Origin: Rhynchospora pubera
Lineage: Eukaryota; Streptophyta; Magnoliopsida; Poales; Cyperaceae
Assembly (NCBI GenBank): GCA_028095005.1
Contig: CM051459.1
Location: 255,860,229 to 255,924,228 of the forward strand
Reading direction: 5' to 3'
Length of the DNA stretch: 64,000 bases
In this document: piece after piece, positions 43,601 to 55,652 of the stretch
Layout of the letters: each line of letters begins with the position of its first letter
How positions within the stretch are numbered: the stretch's first letter is position 1
Translations under genes and position numbers: made by a program
Notes under the pieces: generated by a model
What the model saw: only the letters and a program-made list of their open reading frames with translations
Told to the model about the DNA's origin: nothing
Database searches by the model: none

Positions 43601-46600
43601 ATTTGCAAATGAAATACACACTGGGCGTTCTTTAGAAAAGTTCATTTATACCCTTTAAACTTGCTCTAAACTACAAGAACTCACATTTTCACTTGAGTGA
43701 AATGTACGTGTCCGCTCTTCTCTCTCTTGCACAGGTCTACGCTCCCATTCAGCTGTATTGGCCATCTCTGCCTCTATTTGTTTCAGCTCAAGGATCTTAT
43801 TCAAGCTCTCATCAAGAAGGTAAATACTATCGTTTATAAGGAAATTCAAGAAATTTAAATATACTCCTTTCTCCTCTTCTTTAGCAATCTAGCCCATCAA
43901 ACAGAAAGGAGGAAAAAACAAAATATATCAGAAGCATGCATAAGATTTACTAATAGCTACTTGAACCAGGAGGAGAAGGTTAACCTGTCTTAATGCATTT
44001 TTGTGGCTTGGTACTTCCCATAAGTACTCAAGAAGCTCCGCAATATTATGACGAATGTTGAATCTATCGAAGAACTGTACCAACGAAACTGAAAGTTAGG
44101 AAATTCCACAAACTATTTACATAGAGCATAGATTTGGCAGCTTAAACATTATGAACTTAAGTATCCAAGTTTCGGCATACAATAGATTATACCAATTATG
44201 GTGAGTATCAGTCAGTTTTAACAGCCTCCCAACCCCACAACACACACACACACACACACCATTTGTACATTTGTATACTCAATCCAATCTTCTCTTCTCC
44301 TCCACATAAGCCTATCTAAGTGAATTTGCAAATGTGTCCTGCAAGTTGTCTAGCAAATCTGACCTGTGTATTTGAGCTAGAAAATCCAATATCTACATAA
44401 AGCTTCAAGAGATTTTTGACAAGGTAATCGAGAGATAATTGATGTCCTTCAAAAAGAGAGGCTGTAGCAGAGAACCCACTGCAACAGGAAAAAAATAAAA
44501 GAAGGAACACAGTCCCAACTACTACTCAAAACAAGTTACAGAATATTGTGGTTACAGAAAGAACATGTAGGTAGACTGCTTGCCTTCTATGAGGTATCCA
44601 GCAATTCAAAACTTCCACCATTTTTGCTCTTAGATAGGGATTTTTTATATAAGACGGGCTTGCCATGAACATGATAATGAAATTTAAGAAGTCATCCTGT
44701 AAAAAGCAACAAAAATCAATAAATCAGAGCTGGATAGGCAGGTCAAGTGCATCATCAAAAGAAAAGAAAACAAACAAACAAACAAAAATGAACCAGTGCA
44801 AATGCTTCCAGAGCTCTTGGAATTCGCGAAGTTAGAATGAGCAAGTCCATGGCATCATCAAAAAAATGCTCTGGTATGAAAGCAAATTCCCTTGGACAGC
44901 TGGATGGCAAAGGCATTTTACATCCACCTACTTGATCCACCGCCCAGACAATCACCAGTCTGTAGAAAGAAAGTGCGCGCTGAAGGAAATCACCATCCTT
45001 TATGACAAGGAAACAATATTAATTAGATAAACTACTGCAAGCATCCACACATATGACTAATTTCATATTATCAAAGCCTAAAAGCAGATTAACTCGGATA
45101 GCACTTGAATCTAATGCTCTTCATAACACTTGTCGGCTCAAAAGTGCACAGAAAGAAAGTATTATAAAATAACACATGCATCCAGAGCTTAGCAGAGAAT
45201 GAAGAGCATTGGGGTTTTACTCTCAAAATTTGAGCCTCAATGCAGAGTCTTTCCTGCGAAACCATTTCAATTTCCTTTTCAAGACGTTGAATATCTTGCT
45301 CTATTTGTGGTGAAGCCCCCTGACCTCTCATGCCTCTAAGTGCTTCCAAATCATCTTCCATGTTCGCCAAAGCCTACAAAAGCAATTTGTGAAGCATATT
45401 ATTAATAAAAGGGGAGGATATATAACAGGCAAAAGGATATTAAAAATACTAAAACCACTACTATCAGAACGAGAATTGATTTAACAAACTCATAGATAGT
45501 CCACCCATCCCAACAAAAAAAAAAAAAAAATAGTGCTTGTGCTTTTCCTGCGAAAAGGAATAAGCTGTAGGTAGAGGTAACAAAAATATAATCTCCTCTC
45601 TAGAATGGTGTAGAAAGCTTCTTATGGACTTAATCCAACAGATCATCAAAATAAAATAAAATAAAATGCGTCTAATCCAAAAACAAATGAGACACTGAAG
45701 ACCCATTGTCTAGACTCGGGAGAAAATATACTAGTGCTGAAGAAAACCCTGAAGGTAAGAAATACATGATAGCTTTATTATAATTATAATTCTACAAAAT
45801 ACAATAAAAAGAAGAAACCATCAGACAAAACCTTAGCTATTTGTTTGAAGTCCGACAGAGCTTTGATTAACCCGAGATTAAGTACTCTTGCAGTCATGAA
45901 GAAGCACTCGCAAATGAAAGAATACTTATCCTTTTTAATAAGGGTCTTGCCTTGAGACAAGAGAGGAGCATCGGCATTACTGCTGCCAGAGCTGCTGGCT
46001 TCTTCGGACTCCATGCGACGGTTATCTAGACTAGCAGTATCCTCTGTATTCTCATTGTTTGCAGACTCTATCCATGCCGAAATTTGTTCAGATGATGCAT
46101 TAACTGCTGTCAATTGCCTAAATGGAAAAAATATATATAATTTTAAAGCATGTGATCTTTCTTTCTTTTTATTATTTTGAAGGGTCAAAGGCACAATTTC
46201 CATTTCAACAAAAATGAACCAACCAAACCGAACTAAAAGTATATTGCATCCTAAAATATCAGATGCCAAATTGACCACCATGGAGCAGGTACATCTTATA
46301 GAGTGCCTCTTACTTCAACACAGTCAATCATGCCGACGACCAATCCAATATTAACAAAAACTGTACAGAGGACAAGGACATGCATACATGGGAACAATAT
46401 CAGCTGATTGTTTAGTTTCCCTGCATCAAGTATCTATATGTCCTGGCTCTAACTAGAACAAATCCAGAGAGAGACGGACCTTATATCAAAACGGTTGTTG
46501 TAAAGTATGTATGATGGGTCGATTTTCTCCCTCTTGGTCTGACTTCCATCAAGGAATGGTTCACAGAGCTTAAGCATTATAGCACTGAGATTAACAAACA

Positions 46601-48287
46601 TGCCTGAACTTGCACATGATCGTGAATCAACCTGCAATAACAATAAGATCAGTTTCAACTACACACAGAAATAAAGAAATAGACAGCAGCTTGGCAATAG
46701 GTTAAAAATTCAAAGCAACAAATCCCAGATTTCCAAAGATGACGAGTACATTTCGAGTAACTTAATACTAAGATTTGTACTTGTACCCCTAGACGTAGTA
46801 ACTATGTCATGCCTGCATGTAGAAACAGTGCAGTACGAATTTGCCATGATAAGAAAAGATGACCCGGCAATATCTGTATGTTATTAAGCATTACTCTCTG
46901 CCTCACTGGAAGCCTTCCTTTATGTTATATATTTTATAAATTTTATTTTTCATTTCAGAGGTTCATAGCAAATTAAATTGGGTTCTTCGAACTAAAATTG
47001 TGAGTGCTTAAAACTTCAGCTAAGGACACTGCCAAAAATCAAATGTTTATTTGGTAAAATAAATACCCAGGAATCACAGTTTGAGATGCTTCAAAGGCAT
47101 CATCCTCATTCACTAGCTTAAGCACTTTAATTACCTGAATACCAGACCTTGCGTGGTTTCTCTTGATGGCCTCGGCAACATACTCCAAAACTTTCTCTCG
47201 TATTTCTACATTTTTCAATAAGGTAAGAAAAACATCTCCAAGGCCATCATACAATATATTTACAACAGTCTTGATTGTCGTAAAAGATGATAACAGATCA
47301 GCAGGCCTTCGGGACGATGACTCTGAGAAGCATTGCTGCCTGGTAAGCCGCATAAAAAAGTAGCGGGTTAGATAATATAATACCCTCCATCTCTCATTTA
47401 AGATTTTACAGTGGACGCCATTTCAAAAGCAGAAAAAAGGCAACTCACCCTACATCAGGATTGCTCGTGAACAGCTTATCTGGAATGGCACTAACATGCA
47501 GAAAAGCGCCCATGATACTGCATATCTCAAAAACCCTTCCATCGCCCATAAACATAATTTTGTCGTTTGGAATCCACCTGGGATGGTTCACTAAAGCCTT
47601 TGCACAATTCGGGTAACCCACGAGCAACCGCAAAGCGCGCAGTGGCTGTTGAAAATTTCCCAAAGCAGAGGTTCTCTCCACACTCTGTTTCAGCTTCTCA
47701 TACAAACCTAACATTACTGGTTCCAAGCTATCCTCATCTGCATCCTTAAAAAACTCCTCTAAAAACCCGGGAGGCGCAGTTAAATTCCCCACAAGGCTAT
47801 CTCCACTGAACCCATCCACGGGGCCAGAAACTTCAGAAAAGATCAAAGCGAGGAGATCCGCAGCTGGTTGTGCTGGCAATCCAGGGGAGAAGAGGTCGGG
47901 ATTGCCAACGTGGATACGGAGGTAAGATAAAATCAGCTTGCGTAAGTTCCTGACAGATTTGTCGATTCGTGATCGCACGGCTGGATCCCTCATGGAGGAA
48001 ATCTTCTTCAATTCGTCGAGGCATCGGCTGTAGCAGGAGAGAAGGTAGCGAAAGGTCGGCTGAGGCGGAGGCGAGGCGGAGAGGCGGTCGATTAAGACGC
48101 GCTCGGTGATGTCGCTCGAGATAAGGAAAGGTCTGCACTCGCTGAGAAGCTCGGCGGCCGTTTGTTCGAGGTAGACGATTTGAGGGGACGGGGTAGGCGG
48201 CTCGGAGAGAGACACGAGGAGAATTTTGCGGAGGATTATGTCCTCGATCTCGTCGGGAGATCGCTGAGGCTTTGTTGGGGTGGCCAT
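40603..48287 (-). CDS. UFD2: Ubiquitin conjugation factor E4 (UFD2/MUSE3-type), U-box protein (~1,021 aa, 16 exons)
   Basis: Exons (5' to 3'): 48287-47449, 47339-47135, 46631-46480, 46117-45832, 45373-45221, 44997-44794, 44696-44584, 44478-44364, 44074-43985, 43888-43685, 43236-43141, 42890-42768, 42664-42572, 41382-41218, 41127-41038, 40740-40603. Frames close exactly and the total is near the ~1,038 aa of Arabidopsis UFD2/MUSE3. The long Ufd2P core holds SFICECFFMTARVLNLGL, ASPSYIKNPYLRAKMVEVLN and KGVYLNFLNFLINDSIYLLD. The C-terminal U-box (~937-1008) has IPDEFLDPIQYTLMKDPV and DPFNRSHL, the E2-binding fold. E4 factors extend ubiquitin chains on substrates handed over with CDC48; MUSE3 promotes NLR turnover. 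The exon 7 donor is GC (AAG|GCAAGC). A MITE lies in intron 13. Confidence 0.95.
41937..42134. mobile_element. MITE in intron 13 of the E4 gene
   Basis: TIRs TATGTGTTTGGATGGAGG and CCTCATCCAAACACATA. The interior is rich in AATAAGGAATTTGG words and their complements, so much of it can fold. Same broad family as 9295-9483. Confidence 0.65.
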
Positions 48288-49239
48288 CGGAAGTCGTCGG
48301 AAGTTAAAAAGAAGAGGGTTAAGAGAACTGTAGCTTTCGTGTTCAGGAGGGTTCAGACATCGGAGTAGAGGAATGGGAAGAGGAAGAGGTGGGTTTTGAT
48401 CGTGGGCAATTTTGGTTGTTAAGTAAAAAAAATGGTTGTGTGGTAAATTAAGAAAAATATTAACAGTAATAATTATCTAATGTGGTATAGTGAAGAATTC
48501 ACATTTGGATAAGTGATAAATAAAGCTTTAAAAAAATATTGTTTGGAATAGTATATGTATTCATTTGGTACTATTTTGATTAAGAATTAATCAATTTTGA
48601 GGGTCTTTTTGTTCTTTCGCTTTTTTCATTTTTCTTATTTTCATTTGAGAAAAGTCAAAATAGCACCCGTTCCTCTTATAATAGTTTTCACCTTTTTTCG
48701 AGAAATAAAATGGACGAATGTTTTATTTTTCAAAAGAAAGTCTTTTTTAACATGATTTCAATTATTTATAACTAGAATGGTCTTTGCTATTATGTTATAT
48801 TTTCAAATCGACAATATAATAATGATAGATTAAAATAATTATATTATTTTTTTTAAGAAAAATTGAATAATTATATTAATTTTACTTACATTACCGTCAA
48901 TATGACAAACTAAACTAGAAAGAAATTATAAATAGTCAGTTAATGAGACAAAAATAAGTTGGTTTTTTACCAATAAGTGTGCTTGTGTTTTTTTACCGGA
49001 GCTTATAAGGATCATCTCGAAATCTCATCATCTCCATCATCCTCTTATGTGTTTTTTTTTTTGGACAAGGGAATGACACGTTTTCCTTTTTTGGATGAGC
49101 GGATGAGGGGAGAGAGAGATGAGCGACACAGAGGTGGGAAGGGAGGGAGCGACACAGAGGAGATGAAGCGACACAGATACAGAGAAAAGAGAGGCCTCTG
49201 TTTCGCTCCTCCTCTTCCCCTTTACCTCCGATCCCACCC

Positions 49240-49780
49240 TTTTCATCCATAATGGTTCTAGTTATAAGAATAAATTTTCTAGTTATTATATTGACCGTTC
49301 TAATTAATATGCATAATAGTTTTAGGGTGTGTTTGGTTCCGCTCATGAACAGCCTGTTCGCGAACAGCGACTGTTCGCGCGAACCAAACAACACGCGAAC
49401 AGCGACAAACACGAACAAATCCCTCTGTTCGTGATTCGCCGATTTTCACGAACTTCTCTTTTGCCTTGGCTGTTCGTGGGCCTGTTCATGGGCCGCCTGT
49501 TCATCCCTTGTTCACGTTCTTACCAAACACACCCTTAGTTAATATGCATAACAATTTTAGTTAATACGTATAAAGGTTCTAGTTAATATGTATAACAGGT
49601 CTAGTTAATATGCATAATTGTTCTATTTAATATAATAAAAATTCTAGTTAATATGTATAAAGGTTCTAACTAATATAGCAAATGTTCTAATTAATATGCA
49701 TAACAGTTCTATTTAATATAATAAAAGTTCTAGTTAATATGTATAAAGGTTCTAGCTAATATAATAAAGGTTTTAGTTGG
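49240..49780. repeat. ~22-bp minisatellite (GTTCTAGTTAATATGTATAA), split by a MITE
   Basis: About 15-18 imperfect units alternating GTTCTAGTTAATATGTATAA, TTCTAATTAATATGCATAA and TTCTATTTAATATAATAAA. A 210-bp MITE interrupts the array at 49325-49534. From 49775 to 49920 a second repeat follows, about 50 bp around AGTTGGAGGAGGGAG and AAGTTATTAACGCGT. Confidence 0.85.
49325..49534. mobile_element. Tourist-like MITE, 210 bp, TSD TTA
   Basis: TIRs GGGTGTGTTTGGT and ACCAAACACACCC are perfect over 13 bp. TTA occurs immediately on both sides (49322-49324 and 49535-49537). The interior is full of GTTCGCGAAC-like palindromes. The 3-bp TTA duplication marks PIF/Harbinger. Confidence 0.85.
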
Positions 49781-50248
49781 AGGAGGGAGTTAGCAACAAC
49801 AGAGGAATAAGTTATTCACGTGTTTTAGTTGGAGGAGGGAGAAGTTATTAACGCGTTCTAGTTAGAGGAGGGAGTCAGCAACAGAGGGAGAAGTTATTAA
49901 CGCGTCCTCCAGCGCTCATCTTCCATTGTTCTCATCCTCTCATCCCAGTACTTACGAAAATGAAAGGAAAATTATGAACGCGTTTTCTAAAAGGCTCCAT
50001 TTGGATTGGTTAGGAATAAGAGGAATAGTCTATTCCTAGGCGGAAAGTATCTCACGAACAGTGGACGAACTAGGGACAAACAACGACCCACGAACAGGCC
50101 CACGGACATCTCCTAGTTCTTGAAAATCGAGGGATTAGGAACTAGCCAAGAATTTCGCTAACAGTCTAGTTCATGAGTTATTTGGTTCTTGCGAACTAGC
50201 TTAGTTCGCAACTTCTAGTTCACGAATGGTGCCGAACACACTAATTGA

Positions 50249-50457
50249 GGGAGTGTTTGGAAGAGGCGCGAACAAGGGACGAACAGCTAGTTCGCAAACT
50301 AGCACTGTTCGCACGAACCAAACAACCCACGAACAGTCGTAGTTCGTGAACTTCTCCCTTATTCCTAAACCCCCGATTTTTATGAACTAGACGCGAACTA
50401 GGCGCTGTTCGTGGCTGCCTTGTTCGTCCCTTGTTCGTGCAAGTTCCAAACACACCC
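50249..50457. mobile_element. Tourist-like MITE, 209 bp, TSD TGA
   Basis: TIRs GGGAGTGTTTGGAA and TTCCAAACACACCC, flanked by TGA on both sides (50246-50248 and 50458-50460). Interior (GAACAAGGGACGAACAG, CTAGTTCGC) matches the family of 49325-49534. A degenerate relative lacking clean ends lies immediately left at about 50050-50240. Confidence 0.8.
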
Positions 50458-50580
50458 TGAATGAATTGAATAGATCAATAGACCTCACTTCTAGCCAGGG
50501 GTGCCATTGGGTAGGGCCCGTCCGCGGGTTATCGGGCCGGTTGGTACCATCAGTGATAATGGATCGGGCCTTATTTTGGG

Positions 50581-50782
50581 CACTTCGCATCCTCTGGATG
50601 GCCATCCAGTGGATGGTTTCGATCTCAGCCGTCTCATTTAATCTCAATGGCTATAAATGCCCCGTGCATGATACTAAGATTGATAGGCCCGAAAAAATCT
50701 AACCGTTTAGATTAAATCAGACGGCTCGGATCGAAAGACGTCCACTGGATGGTTGAATACAAACCATCCAGAGGATGCGCTC
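50581..50782. mobile_element. Small foldback/MULE-like MITE, 202 bp, 12-bp direct flanks
   Basis: The left arm CGCATCCTCTGGATGG and right arm CCATCCAGAGGATGCG are perfect inverted repeats; further in, CCGTCTCATTTAATCTCAA pairs imperfectly with TTAGATTAAATCAGACGG. CCTTATTTTGGG flanks both sides (50569-50580 and 50783-50794), a clear target duplication close to Mutator length. Confidence 0.8.
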
Positions 50783-51026
50783 CCTTATTTTGGGTAGGGT
50801 ATAAACTCGACCCAGTCCATGTTGTGATTTCGGATAGCCCTCGATCTTAGTTCGGACCTGTGCCCAAGCCGAATATATTCTACAAAACAAATACGAAGGA
50901 CCATCAGTCCATCAGGACACAGCTTTTAAGTCCAGTGGAGCAAATATGTTCAACCAATTTGAGCCCATAACAGTGATTAGACTTGTTTTGTTACTCGACC
51001 ATTGCTCTATTTGAAACTCTGCTCTT

Positions 51027-51035
51027 AAACCCTAG
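51027..51035 (+). promoter_or_regulatory. telo-box-like motif AAACCCTAG upstream of the RH16-type ATG
   Basis: AAACCCTAG lies 27 bp before the start codon at 51063. The telo-box (AAACCCTA) is common in 5' regions of plant ribosome-biogenesis and translation genes, matching the expected role of this helicase. Confidence 0.4.
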
Positions 51036-51062
51036 CAACACCAAAGTGGAACCGCGCGCGCC

Positions 51063-54000
51063 ATGGGAGGCTCAACGGAGGAGAAACCAACGGGACAAGA
51101 AGAAGAGAAGAGGAAAGAAGGAGACGAATTAGAGGAGGAGGAGAAGGATGTCAGCTTTGAAACTCTCGGTCTAGACGAGCAGTTAACTCGAGCTCTCAGG
51201 AAGAAAGGCATCACCATAGCAACTCCGATTCAACGCGAGGCTATCCCACTAATCCTGGTTCGAATTCTTCTATTTTTGTTTTTCTATCGTTCCAATTCTG
51301 TTGGTGATTTGGATGAATGTACTGTACTGCCAGCTAATTTTGCTACCTTCTACAATATAATCATAATAATAATTGTGCTATTTTTCAAAAAATTGGGTGA
51401 GGAGAGTTTTGATTTGAGCCTTCTTTTAAGCAATCGAGGAGAAAATTGTTGAGCTGGTTGTGATGTAAATATTTTCTGTTGCTGGGAAAGATATTTGGCG
51501 GGATATTAAAATTGGGAAAACATTGGTCATGCAGCCTAATTTTGCTTACTAAACAACTAATGCTGACAAGAGTTCTGAATTTAGGAAGGGAAAGATGTGG
51601 TTGCACGGGCCAAGACAGGCTCTGGCAAGACATTCTCCTACCTACTTCCCATGCTCCATTCTCTTTTGAAGCTATGCTCTGAGAAGCGTGCCACTAAATC
51701 TTCACCAAATGTGTTCATTCTTGTGCCAACTCGTGAGCTGTGCACACAGGTTAGTAGCCTTCAGTTATGGCTTGTTGCAAAAGGCCAAAAGCACCTAAAA
51801 TCTGGTAGTTGCAAAACTTTTGTTTTGAAGGGATAACCTTATGTACAGTTTGCCTCATACAGTATTATAATCTTATTACAAGTTTCTCTTATATTTAATT
51901 AAGGATTAAGGGTTTGAGACAGCTTTTTTTTTTTTTTGTAACTTTCGGTAATTGAATTAGAACTTTTTGAGGTAGGTAGTTGGATTTAGATTTTAGATGC
52001 GATTAAAAGAATATGATCTGAGTTCAGAGGAGAGGATCTTCTTGTTTTGCACAATTTGAGATCAATGGATAAAAGTTGTCTTGAGATTATTGCCGGGGCA
52101 AAGTTCTTTTTTTTTTGTAGTCTCTAAGACCCTGTTGATGGCAACAGGTAAGGTGATTCTTTTGTCTTTTGTAGCAGCTAAAGTAATGTAAAAAGCCTGA
52201 CATATATAGCTGTTCATCTTTTCAAAATAATATTATTTTTGAGCTTCTTTTCTGCTTGGTATTTTTGAAGGAAAATCCTCATGGGAAAGAAAATAAATTG
52301 GCCAGTATACTTTGCTTAAACAGTGTATAAAGGGTGGTGAACTGGAGCTTTCTTCATATTGAAATTTCAGAAGAAAGAGAACAAAAAAAATAGGGCTGGT
52401 ACATATATCTTATCCATAATTGCCTTGTCTTTTAGTTTTACTAAGCTATAAATTGGGGTGCAACAGGTATATCAAGAAACATCATCAATTTTGGAATTCT
52501 GTACAGAAAAATTAAAGCTTGTGCAGTTAACTTCTAGCATGCCTCATCGTGATATGGTTTGCTCTTTATATTATCTCTTGCATTAGTCATTTATTTTTCA
52601 TGAATAAACCGGATATGGTGTGGAGTCACTGAAGGTTCTTTTCCAGATATAATCAATTTTAATTTTGAAAACTATGACTATTTGTTTTAATAGGTTTATT
52701 GGTTTGGCCCATATTGACAAAGATATAATATGCAGAAAACATCCCTGGCAGGACCCCCAAATATTGTGGTGACAACACCAGCTTGCATATCAACGTGCAT
52801 CTCTAAAGGAATACTTAAAGCTTCATCAATCAAGGATTCCCTCTCCATGCTAATCCTTGATGAGGTAAAGACTATTACTGCCGAACTGCTCAAACTTTTT
52901 ACCACATTGCTCTGAGATGCTTCTGCTTGCAATTATTAATTTAATGTATGTGCTTGCAGGCTGATCTATTATTGTCTTATGGATACGAGAATGACTTGAA
53001 GGGGTTAACACCTCATGTTCCTAGGAGCTGTCAGTGTATTCTCATGTCTGCCACTTCAAGGTTTTGATCTCAATTCTACTATTACTTATTTCATTCTAAC
53101 CTTATATAGATATTTGAATTTGAATAATCTTGTTTTATCGATTTAAAATATCCAGTGCTGATGTGGAGACATTGAAGAAACTTCTATTGCACAATCCAGT
53201 AACTTTAACTTTGTCTGAAGTGGGTTCCTCCAAAGATGAGATCATTCCCAGAAGTGTCGAACAATTTTGGGTAAATTATCATTCTGTGATGAAATTAAAA
53301 GGGAAAAAAGGTCAAGTTATTCTATGACTAGAAAATTTTCATGCCTTATTTTGCTTTCTAATTATTTTTGTTATAAACAGATATCGTGTAATACTCAGGA
53401 TAAGCTACTATATCTGCTTTCTCTGCTGAAGCTTGAACTTGTTCAGAAAAAAGTTCTAATATTTGTGAACACAATTGACATGGCATTCCGAATAAGGCTT
53501 TTCCTGGAAAAGGTATTATTTTCTATACTTTGCAAATATTCAAACCCCTAAAGAGAAAGAAGCAAATTGTGCTTGTCTTTGGCATCACAACTATTCAATT
53601 TTGTTTATAGCATCATTTGGTACATCATAAAATTTCAACCTTAGTTTTGTTTATTGTAATTGTTGGCTTGTTTGATCAGTTTGGGATAAAATCTGCTGTT
53701 CTGAATGCCGAATTGCCCCAGAATTCACGAATTCACATTCTCGAGGTGAGTTTTCTCAAAGTTTCCTTATGGTGCTTAGCCTGCTTTTTTTTTTTGGGCT
53801 AACAACTTATTTATTTACATATTTATTTATTTATTTTTGTTGTGTTCAGGAATTCAATGCAGGTTTGTTTGATTATCTAATAGCCACTGATGACAGTCAT
53901 TCAAAGGAAAAGGAGAAGGCAAATAAAGAGAGTAAATCAAAATCAAAGAATTCGAAGAAGCGTCTCAAGCAAAATTTGGATTCAGAATTTGGGGTTGTTA

Positions 54001-55652
54001 GGGGAGTTGATTTCAAAAATGTCTATACGGTTAGTGCCAATGTTTTTATAATAGATAAATACAATTTAGATGCTTGAATGATCTAGGAACTTATGCTAGA
54101 ATTGCATTTTCCAGGATTACAAGTTCCATTTTTAAATCTTTCAGGTAGTTAATTTTGACATGCCCCAAACTGCTGCCGGCTATGTACACAGGATTGGACG
54201 TACTGGTAGGGCCCACAACACTGGTTCCTCTGTGTCCCTTGTAAGTAGCTTAGCATGTCTTCTATTAAATCTGAAAAAAAGATGTCTGAGACCATTATAC
54301 TTACCGTTTTTATAATAGATTTCTTTGGAGGAGGAGGCAATATTTGAAGAAATACAAAGTGTGTTAGAAGCTGATAAAAAGGAACTGCCTGAAATTATCA
54401 CTCCCTTCCCTTTACTTAAACAAAATGCTGTTGAGTCATTACGCTATCGGGCTCAGGTTAGCATAACTTTTCCCTTTAGTATTTTAATCCTGATCAAGCT
54501 TCATAGGAAATGTCTGTGAATATGTAAAGAAATTTTTGTAACTTTTTTGCTTCATTTTACTTTGGTTGATACAACAGGATGTTGCTAGAAGTGTAACAAC
54601 CCGTGATGTACAAGATGCTCGGCGGCAAGATTTGAAGAATGAGATTCTCAACTCTGAGAAGTATGTTTTAACAGTCTTATCTCTTAATTAATAAATGTAA
54701 AGGATGATAGTAGAATATCAATGACTCTTTTGTTGCACATGAACGTACACAGCTTTATTAAAAGATTGCGGTCGGGGAGGGTTGTTACTGTTCTAGATGG
54801 TTTTCTTTTTACTTATTTGTCTTACATCTATTTAACAAATTGACCTTGTCTGACCAGATTACAAAGCAATATAGGCTTTGTTTCGTCTATCATAACATTT
54901 GAAATGTGCTTTGTTTCATCTCTGATTCCTGTAAGTTTACTCTTCTTGACTCAACATTGATGTGCTTCAAGTTGCGACTCACCAATATAATTTCTCATGT
55001 AGGTTGAAGGCTCATTTTGAGGAAAACCCTAGAGATTTAGGTACATATTACTGGGTTTAAAGAATATCCATATGCCATAGATATTTTTTCCCTTTTTTTT
55101 TAGTTTGTTTATTTTAATACATCTAAAGCCTATTCTAATTTGTTTGCTTTGCAATGTAGATTTGCTGAAGCACGACAAGATACTGACCAACAAGGTTATA
55201 CCGGCACACCTTAAAGAAATACCAGAGTACTTGGTGGATCCTACTACAAAGGAGGCAAGTAAGGCTGTAAAGTTAACTCGGGCCGCAATGGGGATAGATA
55301 CTGGCCCCAAGAGGAAACACCGACCTGCTTTTAGAAAAGGATCCAGTAAAACCAGTGATCCTCTCAGGACATTCTCTGCACAGGTATTGCTCATCTTGGT
55401 AATTTACAGTTTTCTATCGCAAAGTTTCATCAGTTTGAATACTGATATGCATTGTTGGTGCCTCAATTAATTTTTACTATGTAACAAAATAGCATAGTGT
55501 TTTTTTAGAATGGACCCCCAGTAAGTATGCATTTGACTATGGTTGTCTTGATGTTAGGAATTTGGTTTTGCTTATTTCAGAGTGGAAAGAGACGAAAAAG
55601 AAACGATGAAGATGAAAGCCGGCGCAAGAGGAGACCCAAACAGCGCTCTTAA
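51063..55652 (+). CDS. RH16: DEAD-box ATP-dependent RNA helicase, RH16/DDX56/Dbp9 type (607 aa, 15 exons)
   Basis: Exons: 51063-51257, 51585-51749, 52467-52556, 52736-52864, 52960-53060, 53156-53270, 53381-53512, 53680-53745, 53850-54029, 54145-54240, 54319-54456, 54578-54660, 55003-55040, 55160-55383, 55581-55652. Q motif ATPIQREAIPLIL near 53-65; motif I AKTGSGKT 74-81; motif Ia VPTREL; DEAD split by an intron (DE ends exon 4, AD opens exon 5, residues 192-195); SAT 223-225; HRIGRTGR 406-413. A Lys/Ser-rich insert (KEKEKANKESKSKSK) after the ATDD sequence and a basic C-terminus (KRRKRNDEDE, KRRPKQR) are typical of this subfamily, which acts in nucleolar 60S ribosome biogenesis. The N-terminus is Glu/Lys-rich. 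Length is close to the ~626 aa of Arabidopsis RH16. Confidence 0.95.

Larger units (their letters stand above)
48288..51062. other. Divergent promoter region between E4 and RH16-type genes
   Basis: 2.8 kb between two start codons facing away from each other. The E4 end is AT-rich to about 48,960. The centre has the minisatellite (49240-49780) and MITEs, and the RH16 end has a foldback (50581-50782). No further exons recognised. Confidence 0.5.
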
